A DNA stretch of 64,000 nt from Bradyrhizobium retamae (GTDB taxonomy: Bacteria > Pseudomonadota > Alphaproteobacteria > Rhizobiales > Xanthobacteraceae), in assembly GCF_001440415.1 (NCBI RefSeq), contig NZ_LLYA01000161.1:1-64000 (forward strand), in the 5' to 3' direction. The first letter of the stretch is position 1, and each line of letters starts with the position of its first letter. Made by a program: the position numbers and the translations under genes. Positions 34,872 through 43,992 of this stretch are shown piece by piece. The notes under the pieces were generated by a model, which made no database searches, was not told the DNA's origin, and saw nothing but the letters and a program-made list of their open reading frames with translations.

Positions 34872-36191
34872 ATGGTCGCACCCCTGAGAGTGGGTATCGC
34901 GGGGCTCGGCACTGTTGGCGCCGAAGTCGTCCGCCTCATCGAAGAGCAGTCGCGGATGCTTGCCGAGCGCAGCGGGCGCGGGGTCCGGGTCGTTGCCGTC
35001 ACCGCGCGCTCGAAAGCAAAGAAGCGTTCGCTCGATCTGCGCGGCATAAACTGGGCCAAGAGCCCGCTTGATCTGGCAAGCGACGCCAATGTCGATTGCT
35101 TCGTCGAACTGATGGGCGGCTCCGGCGAGCCGGCGCTGTCGGCGATCGAGGCCGCGTTGAAATCCGGCAAGTCGGTGGTAACAGCCAACAAGGCGCTGAT
35201 CGCCAAGCACGGTGTGCGGCTGGCGAAGGCGGCCGAGAAGCACGGCGGCGCGTTCAACTACGAGGCGGCGGTCGGCGCCGCCATTCCCGTCATCAAGACG
35301 TTGCGCGAAGGGCTTGCGGGCACCGGCGTCAACCGCGTCTATGGCATCCTCAACGGCACCTGCAATTACATCCTGACCCGGATGGAGCAGGAAGGCCTGT
35401 CGTTCGCCGAATGCCTGAAGGACGCGCAGCGGCTGGGCTATGCCGAAGCCAATCCGTCCTTCGACGTCGATGGCCATGACACCGCGCAGAAGCTCGCGAT
35501 CCTGGCGAGTCTTGCCTTCGGCACCAAGGTGGCGCAGAGCGCAGTCTATGTCGAAGGCATCTCCTCGATCGCGCCGGAGGATCTTCGCGCCGCCGAAGAG
35601 CTCGGCTACCGGGTAAAACTGCTCGGGGTCGCGGTGCGCACCGCCAAGGGCATCGAGCAGCGCGTGCATCCGACCATGGTGCCGAAATCGTCCGCGATCG
35701 CGCAGGTGATGGGCGTCACCAACGCGGTGACCGTCGACGGCGAGGGCATTCCCCCGATCACCCTGGTGGGGCCGGGCGCCGGTGGTGCCGCGACGGCGTC
35801 CGCCGTCGTCGCTGACATCGCCGACGTGGCGCGCGGCATTCGCGCAAAACCGTTCGGACGCCCGGTGGAGCGGCTGCGCGACACCACCAAGGCGCCGATG
35901 GAGCGGCATGAGGGCGGCTACTACATCCGCCTGATGGCACGCGACCTCGCCGGCACCGCCGCCACCATCGCCACCCGCCTCGCCGAACAGAAGATTTCGC
36001 TGGAATCGATCGTGCAGCGCCACCCCGAAGGTGTCGATGCGAACGGCGCAACGAAGAAAGGCGCGCCGGTTCCGGTCATTCTAATTACCTACGCCACTTC
36101 CGAGGATGCGGTGTACCGTGCGCTGGAGGCCGTGCAGCGCGATAAGGTGATCAGCGGCCGGCCGCAGGTGATACGGATCGAGAAAAACTAG
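34872..36191 (+). CDS. hom: Homoserine dehydrogenase
   Basis: Reduces aspartate semialdehyde to homoserine in threonine/methionine synthesis. The 439-aa protein has an N-terminal NAD(P)-binding motif GIAGLGTVGAEVV, the catalytic core (GILNGTCNYILT, GYAEANPSFDVDGHDTAQK) and a C-terminal ACT-type regulatory domain (YYIRLMARDLAGTAATIATRLAEQ). It is monofunctional, without aspartokinase. ATG at 34872 is preferred; a TTG at 34854 is in frame. Confidence 0.95.
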   Translation: MVAPLRVGIAGLGTVGAEVVRLIEEQSRMLAERSGRGVRVVAVTARSKAKKRSLDLRGINWAKSPLDLASDANVDCFVELMGGSGEPALSAIEAALKSGKSVVTANKALIAKHGVRLAKAAEKHGGAFNYEAAVGAAIPVIKTLREGLAGTGVNRVYGILNGTCNYILTRMEQEGLSFAECLKDAQRLGYAEANPSFDVDGHDTAQKLAILASLAFGTKVAQSAVYVEGISSIAPEDLRAAEELGYRVKLLGVAVRTAKGIEQRVHPTMVPKSSAIAQVMGVTNAVTVDGEGIPPITLVGPGAGGAATASAVVADIADVARGIRAKPFGRPVERLRDTTKAPMERHEGGYYIRLMARDLAGTAATIATRLAEQKISLESIVQRHPEGVDANGATKKGAPVPVILITYATSEDAVYRALEAVQRDKVISGRPQVIRIEKN

Positions 36192-36266
36192 CGCGCAATT
36201 TGCAATGGATTGCGCGTCCAACGGACGGGCCGGGGGCCCGGTGTGAAGATTTAAGGAGTGCTCGCT

Positions 36267-37265
36267 ATGTCGACCCATATTTCCGTTCCGCCGCAATTGC
36301 TGCTCGAGCGCATCCTCACGCTTGAAATCGTGCGGGTTACGGAACGTGCAGCCGTTTCGGCCGCGCGGCTGCGCGGCCACGGCCAGGAGAAGGCGGCGGA
36401 CCAGGCGGCAGTGGACGCGATGCGCCGCGAACTCAACAAGCTGCCGATCGAAGGCACCATCGTGATCGGCGAGGGCGAGCGCGACGAGGCGCCGATGCTG
36501 TTCATCGGCGAGAAGGTCGGGCTGAATGCCGGTCCGCAGGTCGATATCGCCGTCGACCCGCTGGAAGGCACCACGCTGTGCGCCAAGAACATGCCGGGCG
36601 CGATCGCGACCATGGCGATGGCCGATGGCGGCACGCTGCTACATGCGCCCGACGTTTACATGGAGAAGATTGCCATCGGCCCAGGCTACGCCAAGGGCGT
36701 GATCGAGCTCGACGCTTCGCCCGCCGACAATGTCCTGCGGCTTGCGAAGGCCAAGGGCGTCGAGGCGTCCGCGATCACGGTGCTGGTGCTCGATCGTCCG
36801 CGCCATGCCGAAATTATCGCAGGGGTCCGCTCTACCGGCGCTGCGGTGCGGCTGATCACCGACGGCGACGTCGCCGGCGTCATCCATTGCGCCGATCCCG
36901 ATAACACCGGCGTCGACATGTATATCGGCACCGGCGGCGCGCCCGAGGGCGTGCTGGCGGCGGCGGCGCTGCGCTGCATCGGCGGCCAGATGCAGTGCCG
37001 GCTGATCCTCGACAGCGAGGAGAAGCGTGAGCGCGCGCACAAGATGGGCGTGACCGATCCGAAAATGATCTACGGCATCGAGGATATGGTGCGGGGCGAC
37101 TGCCTGTTCGCGGCCACCGGCGTCACCACGGGTTCGCTGCTCTCGGGCGTCAAGTTCCGCAAAGACGTCATCGAGACCGAAACGGTGGTGATGCGCTCGG
37201 TGACGGGCACGGTGCGCTACATCAAGGCGGAGCATCGGCAGTTGGACAAGTTTCATCTGGACTAG
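36267..37265 (+). CDS. glpX: Class II fructose-1,6-bisphosphatase
   Basis: Gluconeogenic or Calvin-cycle phosphatase. The 332-aa sequence carries the GlpX metal and phosphate sites IGEGERDEAPML, AVDPLEGTTLCA and TDGDVAGVI. ATG at 36267 follows GGAG at about 9 nt. It lies 75 bp after hom and may be co-transcribed. Class II FBPases are lithium-sensitive Mg/Mn enzymes; some also act on sedoheptulose bisphosphate. Confidence 0.94.
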   Translation: MSTHISVPPQLLLERILTLEIVRVTERAAVSAARLRGHGQEKAADQAAVDAMRRELNKLPIEGTIVIGEGERDEAPMLFIGEKVGLNAGPQVDIAVDPLEGTTLCAKNMPGAIATMAMADGGTLLHAPDVYMEKIAIGPGYAKGVIELDASPADNVLRLAKAKGVEASAITVLVLDRPRHAEIIAGVRSTGAAVRLITDGDVAGVIHCADPDNTGVDMYIGTGGAPEGVLAAAALRCIGGQMQCRLILDSEEKRERAHKMGVTDPKMIYGIEDMVRGDCLFAATGVTTGSLLSGVKFRKDVIETETVVMRSVTGTVRYIKAEHRQLDKFHLD

Positions 37266-37270
37266 CGAGC

Positions 37271-37352
37271 CGTCATTCCGGGGCGTGCGAAGCATGAACC
37301 ATGATGCGCAATTGCGCATCTGAGGTCTGGTGCTACGCACCATCCCGGAACA
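37271..37352. repeat. Dispersed palindromic repeat (CGTCATTCCGGGG type)
   Basis: The outer arms TTCCGGG (37276-37282) and CCCGGAA (37344-37350) enclose a perfect 18-bp palindrome GATGCGCAATTGCGCATC (37303-37320). The opening CGTCATTCCGGGGCG is a motif I associate with abundant Bradyrhizobium intergenic palindromes. It sits between glpX and the HAD gene. Confidence 0.7.
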
Positions 37353-37387
37353 ACGTCTCTCAAAAAAGAAAACGGGGAGGGGCTCGC

Positions 37388-38107
37388 ATGTCCGACGTAT
37401 CAGCAGTGAAGGCGCTGGTGTTCGACGTGTTCGGCACGGTAGTCGACTGGCGCACCAGCCTCATCAACGATTTCACGCAGTGGTCGAAAACCTCAGGCAT
37501 CGAGGCGGACTGGACCGCCTTGGTCGACGGCTGGCGCGCCGTCTACATGGCCTCGATGGACGAGGTGCGCAAACATCCCGAACGCGGCTACCAGATCCTG
37601 GATGCGCTGCACCGGCGGTCGCTGGAAAAACTGGTGGCGCAGTTTTCGATACAAGGCTTGAGCGAAGCCGACCTGCATTACCTGACGCTGGGCTGGCATC
37701 GGCTGCATCCGTGGCCCGACAGCGTGCCGGGCCTGACGCGGCTGAAGAGGAAGTACATCATCTCGCCGCTCTCCAACGGCAATGTCGCGCTGCTGACCAA
37801 CATGGCGAAGTTTGCAGGGCTGCCGTGGGACCTCATCATGTCAGCGGAATTGTTCGAGCACTACAAGCCCGATCCCGAAACCTATCTCGGCGCCGCCAAA
37901 CTGCTCTGCCTGCCGCCGGAGCAGGTCATGATGGTCGCCGCCCACAATGGCGATCTGAAAGCCGCGCAGCAGAACGGCCTCAAGACCGCGTTCGTCGCCC
38001 GGCCCACCGAATACGGCCCGCTGCAGAAGTATGATTACGAGGCGACGGGCGACTGGGACATCGTCGCCAAGGATTTTGGCGGCATTGCCGACCGGCTGGG
38101 GTGTTAG
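37388..38107 (+). CDS. Haloacid dehalogenase type II family hydrolase
   Basis: A 239-aa HAD-superfamily enzyme with the L-2-haloacid-dehalogenase layout. The nucleophile Asp is at residue 13 in LVFDVFGTVVDWR; ISPLSNGNVALL supplies the Ser/Asn loop and EHYKPDPETY the catalytic lysine; MVAAHNGDLKAAQ closes the active site. Native substrate unknown. ATG at 37388 follows a strong GGGGAGGGG. Confidence 0.9.
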   Translation: MSDVSAVKALVFDVFGTVVDWRTSLINDFTQWSKTSGIEADWTALVDGWRAVYMASMDEVRKHPERGYQILDALHRRSLEKLVAQFSIQGLSEADLHYLTLGWHRLHPWPDSVPGLTRLKRKYIISPLSNGNVALLTNMAKFAGLPWDLIMSAELFEHYKPDPETYLGAAKLLCLPPEQVMMVAAHNGDLKAAQQNGLKTAFVARPTEYGPLQKYDYEATGDWDIVAKDFGGIADRLGC

Positions 38108-38110
38108 AGG

Positions 38111-39205
38111 CTACCCCGCACTGGCTTGGATCGCGCCGAACCAGCCGAGGCCCCTATAGGTCTCGTAGCCGGGCGCGGCGTGGAACGCGACCATCGTTCC
38201 GAAGCGGTCCTGGTAGAAGCCGGAGCGGCGTCCCTCCAGTGACAGCGAGACGCGTTCGGTGAGCAGGCCCTGGCCGTCGGACGCCGCGATCACCCGGAAA
38301 TTCGAATCGACCAGCAGCACGCGCGCCTTGTCGGCCGCGCCGACGCGTACGCCCTGGACGATGGCACGGGCTTGGGGTTCCCAGTCGAAATGAATCGCCA
38401 GCACGCCGGTCGGTCTGCCGTGCGCCTTGCCGCCTTCGCGGACGCTGGCGCAGTAGGTCACGACCTGAGCGTTGCCGAGCAAAGGCTGGCATTCGACGTC
38501 GCCGACGGCGTAATCGTCGCCGGAGCGCAAGGCGCGCGCAGAGCGGAACCACTTGGTCTGCGCCACGTTCTGGCCGATTACGTTGAACCGATCCGCGCGG
38601 CCGTTGGCCAGCACATTGCCGTCGAGATCGCACAGCCAGAGATCGAGATAGACGGTATAGGCGCCGAGGATGACGGACATCCGTTCCGACACATGGCTGA
38701 CGGCAGCAGCCTGCGGCGCGGCCGCGCAATCGACCACGGCGGAATCGGTTGCCCACCAGCGCACGTCGCAGGTGCGCTCATAGAGGTTGCGGTCGATCAG
38801 CTCGATGGCGTTGAGCGACAGATCGACCATGCGCTCGCCGCGCGAGCGGTCGGCCATCTGCGCGATCGAATTCATCAGATTGCCGGTGCGGTTGGTGAGC
38901 TGGCTTTCGAGCTCGCGGGCAATCGTCTCGACCTGCTGGCCGACGTTGCGGACTTCCTGCGCCACCACCGCAAAGCCCGCACCTTGCGCGCCGGCGCGCG
39001 AACTCTCGATCAGCGCGTTCAGCGCCAGCATCTTCATCTGGTTGGTGATCTTCTGGATCGACTTGGTCTTCTCGCAGGCGACCTGGTTGACCTCGGCGGT
39101 CAATCTCGCGATCAGCGCGGAAACGTCGGATTCGTCCTCGGCGCCCGCTGATTTGGCCGGCTGCTTTGCGGTCGTTGCGGTTTGGGAGCGAAGCGCGACG
39201 GACAT
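38111..39205 (-). CDS. Soluble chemoreceptor-like protein with C-terminal cache-like domain
   Basis: A 364-aa protein with no membrane segment. After a polar stretch, residues about 50-95 hold a short chemoreceptor signalling hairpin (KITNQMKMLALNALIESSRAGAQGAGFAVVAQEVRNVG), the CheA/CheW-binding region. Residues about 175-364 resemble a PDC/cache sensor domain (SERMSVILGAYTVYLDLWLCDLDGNVLANG ... ASVREGGKAHGRPTGVLAIHFDWE). The order is reversed relative to standard receptors. ATG at 39205 follows GAGGAATT. It converges on the HAD gene 3 bp away. Confidence 0.8.
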   Translation of the reverse strand: MSVALRSQTATTAKQPAKSAGAEDESDVSALIARLTAEVNQVACEKTKSIQKITNQMKMLALNALIESSRAGAQGAGFAVVAQEVRNVGQQVETIARELESQLTNRTGNLMNSIAQMADRSRGERMVDLSLNAIELIDRNLYERTCDVRWWATDSAVVDCAAAPQAAAVSHVSERMSVILGAYTVYLDLWLCDLDGNVLANGRADRFNVIGQNVAQTKWFRSARALRSGDDYAVGDVECQPLLGNAQVVTYCASVREGGKAHGRPTGVLAIHFDWEPQARAIVQGVRVGAADKARVLLVDSNFRVIAASDGQGLLTERVSLSLEGRRSGFYQDRFGTMVAFHAAPGYETYRGLGWFGAIQASAG

Positions 39206-39510
39206 TGGCGGGAATTCCTCAGTCTTTGTGCGGATGTCGATCTTCTGCGGATCGGCGGGACTCAAATGCGTGCGTATTCGACTCCTTTGTCGGGGATCAT
39301 GGCTAACGATTGGTTTAAGTTCCGGCGGCTTGCGGGTAGTTTTGCCTGATGAAGTTGCATCTTCTTTGTGCAAGTCGCATTTGTCGGCATGGCCCAGGGC
39401 CGCGAAGCCCCGAGGCTGTGCCGGCGTTGCCGCATGCGATTCGTTGGCCTGCCATCGTCGCCGTTTGCGTTTGCCGACAGCCCGCATAGCCCCTATCTCT
39501 CGAAGGCATC
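39206..39510. other. Divergent intergenic region, chemoreceptor-like gene / recJ
   Basis: About 305 bp holding the promoters of both divergent genes. A long minus-strand frame continuous with the chemoreceptor-like gene exists here but has no ribosome site and an atypical composition. I see no repeat or RNA structure of note. Confidence 0.4.
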
Positions 39511-41352
39511 ATGATCCTTCCCGCATCCGCACTTCCCGTTGAACTACCGCCGGCGTTTCTCGGCGTGGCGCGTTCGGCGACGGGCAAATTGTGGCGCGAC
39601 CGGCTCGACGTCAGGGGAGCTGCGCGGGCGCTGGCGATCACCCAGCGCTACCAGTTGCCGGAAATGCTGGCCCGCGTGCTGGCGGGCCGCGATGTCGGGG
39701 TCGACGAGGTTCAGGACTTCCTTGATCCGACCATCCGCAAACTGATGCCCGATCCACACACCGTGACGCAGATGGAATTGGCGGCCAAACGCATCGCTGA
39801 CGCGGCCATGCGTGGGGAAAAAGTGGCGATCTTCGGCGACTACGACGTCGACGGTGCCACGTCCGCAGCGCTGCTGGCCTGGCATCTGCGCCATTGTGGG
39901 CTGGATCCGCTGATCCACATCCCGGATCGGATCTTTGAAGGCTATGGCCCCAATGTCGAGGCGGTGCGGGCGCTGGCCGCCAAGGGCGCAACGCTGCTGG
40001 TGACCGTCGATTGCGGCACCACCAGCACCGAGCCGCTGGCGGAAGCGCGAAAGCTCGGCCTATCCGTCGTCGTCATCGACCATCACCAGACCGGCGATGA
40101 TTTGCCCGAGGTCGACGCGCTGGTGAATCCGAATCGCCCGGACGATCTCTCCGGCCTCGGCCATCTCGCCGCTGTCGGTCTCGTGCTGATCACGCTGGTC
40201 GCTGTGAACCGCGAATTGCGCGGCCGCGGCTTCTGGACTCCTGAGCGGCCGGAGCCGGATCTGCTCGGCATGCTGCACCATGTGGCGCTCGGCACCGTAG
40301 CCGATGTCGCGCCGCTGATAGGCCTCAATCGCGCCTTCGTCGCCAAGGGCCTGATCGCAATGCGCCGCCGCGACCATGTCGGGCATACCGCGCTGATGGA
40401 TGTGGCGCGGCTGAACGGCCCGCCGGAAGCCTGGCATCTAGGCTTCATGCTGGGGCCGCGCATCAATGCGGGCGGCCGGATCGGTCGCGCCGATCTGGGC
40501 GTGCGGCTCTTGCTGGAGGGCGACGTCTCGGAGGCTGCGCGCATCGCGGCCGAACTCGATCGCCTCAACAGCGAGCGCCGCGTCATCGAGCAGGCGGCTG
40601 AAGCACAGGCCGAGGCCGAGGCGCTGGCCTCGCTCGGGCTCGAAGACAAGGGCGCGGTGATCGTGACCGCCGCCGAAGGCTGGCATCCCGGCATCGTCGG
40701 ACTCGTCGCCTCACGGCTGAAAGAGAAGTTTGCGCGTCCCGCCTTTGCCATTGCGCTGGAGCCGGGCGGCATTGGCACCGGCTCGGGCCGCTCGATCTCG
40801 GGCGTCGATCTCGGCAAGGCCGTGCGGCAGGCGGTGAAGGAGCGGCTTTTAATGAAGGGCGGCGGCCATGCCATGGCTGCCGGCGTGACGCTGCGCAAAG
40901 AGAAGCTCGCGGAATTTCGTGCCTTCATGGAAAGCGCGCTGGCCGAGGATGTCGCCAATTCCCGTCACGAGAACGAGCTGTTCATCGATGGCGCCGTCAG
41001 CGCGCGCAGCGTGACCGTGGAATTTGCCAATACGCTGAACCGCGCCGGGCCGTTCGGCGCGGCCAATCCGGAGCCGGTGATCGCGCTGCCGGCGCATCAG
41101 CTCGTCTATGCCGATGAAGTAGGGCAGGCGCATTTGCGCGTGCGCTTCAAGTCCGGCGACGGCGCCATCGTCAACGGCATCGCGTTCCGCTCGGTCGGAC
41201 AGAAGCTCGGCCACGCGCTGACGCAGAACCGTGGCCAGCCTTTGCACGTGGCGGGATCGCTCGCGGTCGATCGTTTTCAAGGATCGGAACGCGTGCAGTT
41301 TCGCGTGCTCGACGTCGCGGTGCCGGACCCGGGACCGGCCGTCATCAGGTAA
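39511..41352 (+). CDS. recJ: Single-stranded-DNA exonuclease RecJ
   Basis: 5'-3' exonuclease on single-stranded DNA in recombination and repair. The 613-aa protein contains the DHH phosphoesterase motifs FGDYDVDGATSA, TVDCG and VIDHHQ, the DHHA1-type GGGHAMAAGV, and a C-terminal OB-like region (QLVYADEVGQAHLRVRFKSGDGA). Length and order match alphaproteobacterial RecJ. ATG at 39511. Confidence 0.96.
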   Translation: MILPASALPVELPPAFLGVARSATGKLWRDRLDVRGAARALAITQRYQLPEMLARVLAGRDVGVDEVQDFLDPTIRKLMPDPHTVTQMELAAKRIADAAMRGEKVAIFGDYDVDGATSAALLAWHLRHCGLDPLIHIPDRIFEGYGPNVEAVRALAAKGATLLVTVDCGTTSTEPLAEARKLGLSVVVIDHHQTGDDLPEVDALVNPNRPDDLSGLGHLAAVGLVLITLVAVNRELRGRGFWTPERPEPDLLGMLHHVALGTVADVAPLIGLNRAFVAKGLIAMRRRDHVGHTALMDVARLNGPPEAWHLGFMLGPRINAGGRIGRADLGVRLLLEGDVSEAARIAAELDRLNSERRVIEQAAEAQAEAEALASLGLEDKGAVIVTAAEGWHPGIVGLVASRLKEKFARPAFAIALEPGGIGTGSGRSISGVDLGKAVRQAVKERLLMKGGGHAMAAGVTLRKEKLAEFRAFMESALAEDVANSRHENELFIDGAVSARSVTVEFANTLNRAGPFGAANPEPVIALPAHQLVYADEVGQAHLRVRFKSGDGAIVNGIAFRSVGQKLGHALTQNRGQPLHVAGSLAVDRFQGSERVQFRVLDVAVPDPGPAVIR

Positions 41353-41385
41353 TTCGACAACCAATAACAACAAGCGGGAGAAGAA

Positions 41386-42195
41386 ATGACAGGGCAGGTT
41401 CAGGGCAAGGTCGCGCTGGTGACGGGCGGCGCATCCGGTATTGGCGAAGCGGTTTGCGAATTGCTGGCGCGCGAGGGCGCGGCCGTCGCCGTGACCGATG
41501 TCGACGATTTGAGAGGCCCCGAGGTCGTTGAGCGGATCAAAAAGGCGGGTGGGGAGGCGAGCTTCTGGCCTCACGACGTCACCAGCGAGGAACGCTGGAT
41601 CGAAGTCGCGGCCGATGTCATGAAGCGCTATGACCGGCTCGACGTGCTGGTCTCGAACGCCGGCATCGGCATTTCAGTGCCGTCGATCACCGAGATGTCG
41701 CTTGCGGACTGGCGGCGGCAGACCGCGATCAACCTCGACGGCGTGTTTTTGTCGGTGAAGCATTGCCTGCCCGTGATGCGCAAGACCGGCGGTGGCTCCA
41801 TCATCATGATGTCGTCGCTGGCGGGCCTGCGTGGCGCGGCCGGGCTTTCCGGCTACTCCGCGACCAAGGGCGGTGTGCGGCTGTTCGCCAAGTCGATCGC
41901 GATGGAATGCGCAACGTTTGGCGACGGCATCCGCGTCAACTCGGTGCATCCCGGCATTATCGATACGCCGATCTGGGGCAAGATTCCGGGGGCAGCCACA
42001 GGTAGCTGGCAGAACGCGCCGATCGATCCGGAGGAGCGCGCGAAACTGGCCACGCCGCTCGGCCGCGCCGGACAGGCGGCGGAAATCGCGCAGGGCGTGC
42101 TGTATCTGGCGTCCGATGCCTCGCGCTATGTGACGGGGACGGAGCTTGTTATCGACGGCGGCATGAACGCGGGTGGGGTGGCGCGACGCGCATAG
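41386..42195 (+). CDS. Short-chain dehydrogenase/reductase
   Basis: A 269-aa classical SDR with TGGASGIG at about 14-21, SNAGIGI at about 90, Ser in MSSLAG and YSATK near 160. The C-terminus YVTGTELVIDGGMNAGG is typical. The GGVRLFAKSIAMECATFGDGIRVNSVHPG segment resembles 3-alpha-hydroxysteroid / cyclopentanol-type SDRs; substrate unknown. ATG at 41386 follows GGGAGAAG, 33 bp after recJ. Confidence 0.9.
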   Translation: MTGQVQGKVALVTGGASGIGEAVCELLAREGAAVAVTDVDDLRGPEVVERIKKAGGEASFWPHDVTSEERWIEVAADVMKRYDRLDVLVSNAGIGISVPSITEMSLADWRRQTAINLDGVFLSVKHCLPVMRKTGGGSIIMMSSLAGLRGAAGLSGYSATKGGVRLFAKSIAMECATFGDGIRVNSVHPGIIDTPIWGKIPGAATGSWQNAPIDPEERAKLATPLGRAGQAAEIAQGVLYLASDASRYVTGTELVIDGGMNAGGVARRA

Positions 42196-42241
42196 ACGAA
42201 AACGCGGGCAGCAGTGATCGACTGCGCCACGCGCGCATACA

Positions 42242-43138
42242 TCAGCGTGGAGGTGAGCTTTTGGCGAATTGCGCGCGCAACCAGGCTTGCGTTGCTTCGA
42301 TCGGTTCGGTCAGGGGTCTGCGGGAGCCGCGCACAAGATGCAGGGTGAAGCCTTCGATTTCCGGGCCGAACGGCACGACCAGCGTTTTGGTCGCGAGTTC
42401 CTCCGACACCAGCAGCAGACTGTGCAACGCAACTCCGGTGCCGGCGACGACGGCCTGGATCGCATGGGTCTCATCGCTGAAGCGGAGCCCGGCCCGTGCA
42501 TCGATACCGTCCATGCCCGCGATCTTCAGCCAGCGCCGCCAGGTCGGATTGCCGCTATCGCTGCGGCGCCAGTCAAAATGCAGCAGGGTCGCTGAGTGCA
42601 GATCGGCCGGCTTTTTCAGACCAAGACGCGGACTTGCCACTGGCGCAAAACGATCGATGGCCAACGGTTCGGCGGTCAGATCGGGATAAGGGCCAGGGCC
42701 ATAGCGCAACGCGAGGTCCGCGACACCTGAATTAAGGTCCACGACCTCCAGGGTCGCCAGCAGCGTGAGATCGATGTCAGGTCTTGCGTTGTGAAAGCCC
42801 GCGATGCGCGGCACCAGCCACTTGGCGGTGAACGCGGGAGTGGCCGAAAGTGTCACCGTCGCGCGGCGCTGCCTGCGGCTCAATCCTTCGACGACACGTG
42901 CGAAGGAGTCGAAGCCGTCGCGCAGAACCGGCAGCAAGACTTGCCCTTCCGCGGTCAACAGGACCTGACGCGTCCGCCGCTCGAACAGCGTCACGCCAAT
43001 CACCTCTTCCAACTGCCGAACCTGATGGCTGATGGCGGTCGGCGTCACGTGCAGCTCCTGAGCCGCACGCTTGAAGCTCAGATGCCGCGCGGCGGCTTCG
43101 AACGCCCGCAGCCCCGACAGCGGTGGAAGACGTCTCAT
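42242..43138 (-). CDS. LysR-type transcriptional regulator (GcvA-like)
   Basis: A 298-aa regulator. The N-terminal winged helix-turn-helix is RLPPLSGLRAFEAAARHLSFKRAAQELHVTPTAISHQVRQLEEVIGV, with the effector domain after residue about 90. The LPPL..LRAFEAAARHLSF start is typical of the GcvA-like subgroup. It is divergent from an azoreductase-like gene, and phased half-sites occur between them, so it probably controls that gene and itself. Inducer unknown. Confidence 0.92.
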   Translation of the reverse strand: MRRLPPLSGLRAFEAAARHLSFKRAAQELHVTPTAISHQVRQLEEVIGVTLFERRTRQVLLTAEGQVLLPVLRDGFDSFARVVEGLSRRQRRATVTLSATPAFTAKWLVPRIAGFHNARPDIDLTLLATLEVVDLNSGVADLALRYGPGPYPDLTAEPLAIDRFAPVASPRLGLKKPADLHSATLLHFDWRRSDSGNPTWRRWLKIAGMDGIDARAGLRFSDETHAIQAVVAGTGVALHSLLLVSEELATKTLVVPFGPEIEGFTLHLVRGSRRPLTEPIEATQAWLRAQFAKSSPPR

Positions 43139-43152
43139 CGGCAGGCCTTATA

Positions 43153-43180
43153 GATGAGTACAGCTCATCCATGTGATGAG
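43153..43180. promoter_or_regulatory. Phased GATGAG operator array (LysR site)
   Basis: Three GATGAG half-sites in alternating orientation: GATGAG at 43153-43158, CTCATC at 43164-43169 and GATGAG at 43175-43180, each 11 bp apart, or one helical turn. They lie just above the lysR start (43138) and 68 bp upstream of the azoreductase start. The arrangement fits LysR tetramer binding with autoregulation. The motif is seen; the assignment is inferred. Confidence 0.6.
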
Positions 43181-43247
43181 CAATTTGCGTTTGTCAATGC
43201 ATGCTGCCCGATCCATCTACTCGAACAAAGATGAAAGGAAATATGCC

Positions 43248-43937
43248 ATGAACCTGCTACGGATTAACGCCAGTGCGCGACCTGACAGATCGGACCGGTT
43301 CCCTCGCGGGTCGCACACGCGCCGCCTCACCGAACGCTTCGTGCAGCGTTGGCTGCAATGCCGGCCGGATGACCTCGTGACCGATCGGGATGTCGGCCAA
43401 TCACCACCACATCCCGTCACCGAGAAATGGATCGGTGCGGCCTTCACGAAACCTGAGCTGCGCGAGCCGTGGATGAATGATGTGCTGGCGGAAAGCGACG
43501 CATTGGTCGATGAACTCATCGCCGCAGATTTGATCGTGGCTGGCGTGCCGATGTACAACTTTGGAATGCCGGCGCAGTTCAAGGCGTATGTCGACAATGT
43601 CGTGCGGGTCGGTCGCACTTTCGGCTTTGACCGTGCCCGGCCAGACGATCCCTATTCGCAGCTACTGGCTGGTAAGGGTAAACGTCTCATCATGCTCAGT
43701 TCGCGGGGTGATTACGGCTACGATCCGGGCGGACGGATCGCGCACATCAACCATGTCGAAGGGCCGGTGCGGGACGTGTTCGGATTCCTCGGCGTCACTG
43801 ACTTCCACAGCATCGCCATCGAATATGACGAGTTCAGGGATGAACGCTTGAAGGCGTCGATCGCTGCGGCCGAACGCGCAGTGGATAATCTTGTGGATCG
43901 GCTGGCGAAGGAAGCCGAACCGCTGGAAGCAGCTTGA
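43248..43937 (+). CDS. FMN-dependent NADH-azoreductase family protein
   Basis: A 229-aa flavodoxin-fold quinone/azo reductase. Family features are the N-terminal LLRINASARPDRSDRFPRGSHTRRL phosphate loop, VAGVPMYNFGMPAQFKAYVDNVVRVGRTF for FMN binding, and LSSRGDYGYDPGG. ATG at 43248 follows AAAGGAA; an upstream in-frame ATG (43173) lies inside the operator array and was rejected. AcpD/AzoR proteins handle quinones and electrophile stress, consistent with a divergently encoded LysR regulator. Confidence 0.9.
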   Translation: MNLLRINASARPDRSDRFPRGSHTRRLTERFVQRWLQCRPDDLVTDRDVGQSPPHPVTEKWIGAAFTKPELREPWMNDVLAESDALVDELIAADLIVAGVPMYNFGMPAQFKAYVDNVVRVGRTFGFDRARPDDPYSQLLAGKGKRLIMLSSRGDYGYDPGGRIAHINHVEGPVRDVFGFLGVTDFHSIAIEYDEFRDERLKASIAAAERAVDNLVDRLAKEAEPLEAA

Positions 43938-43992
43938 CTGCAGACTCGATGGAGAGGACGCGGCCGAACCGCGCGAGGTTGAAGCTGCGTCG

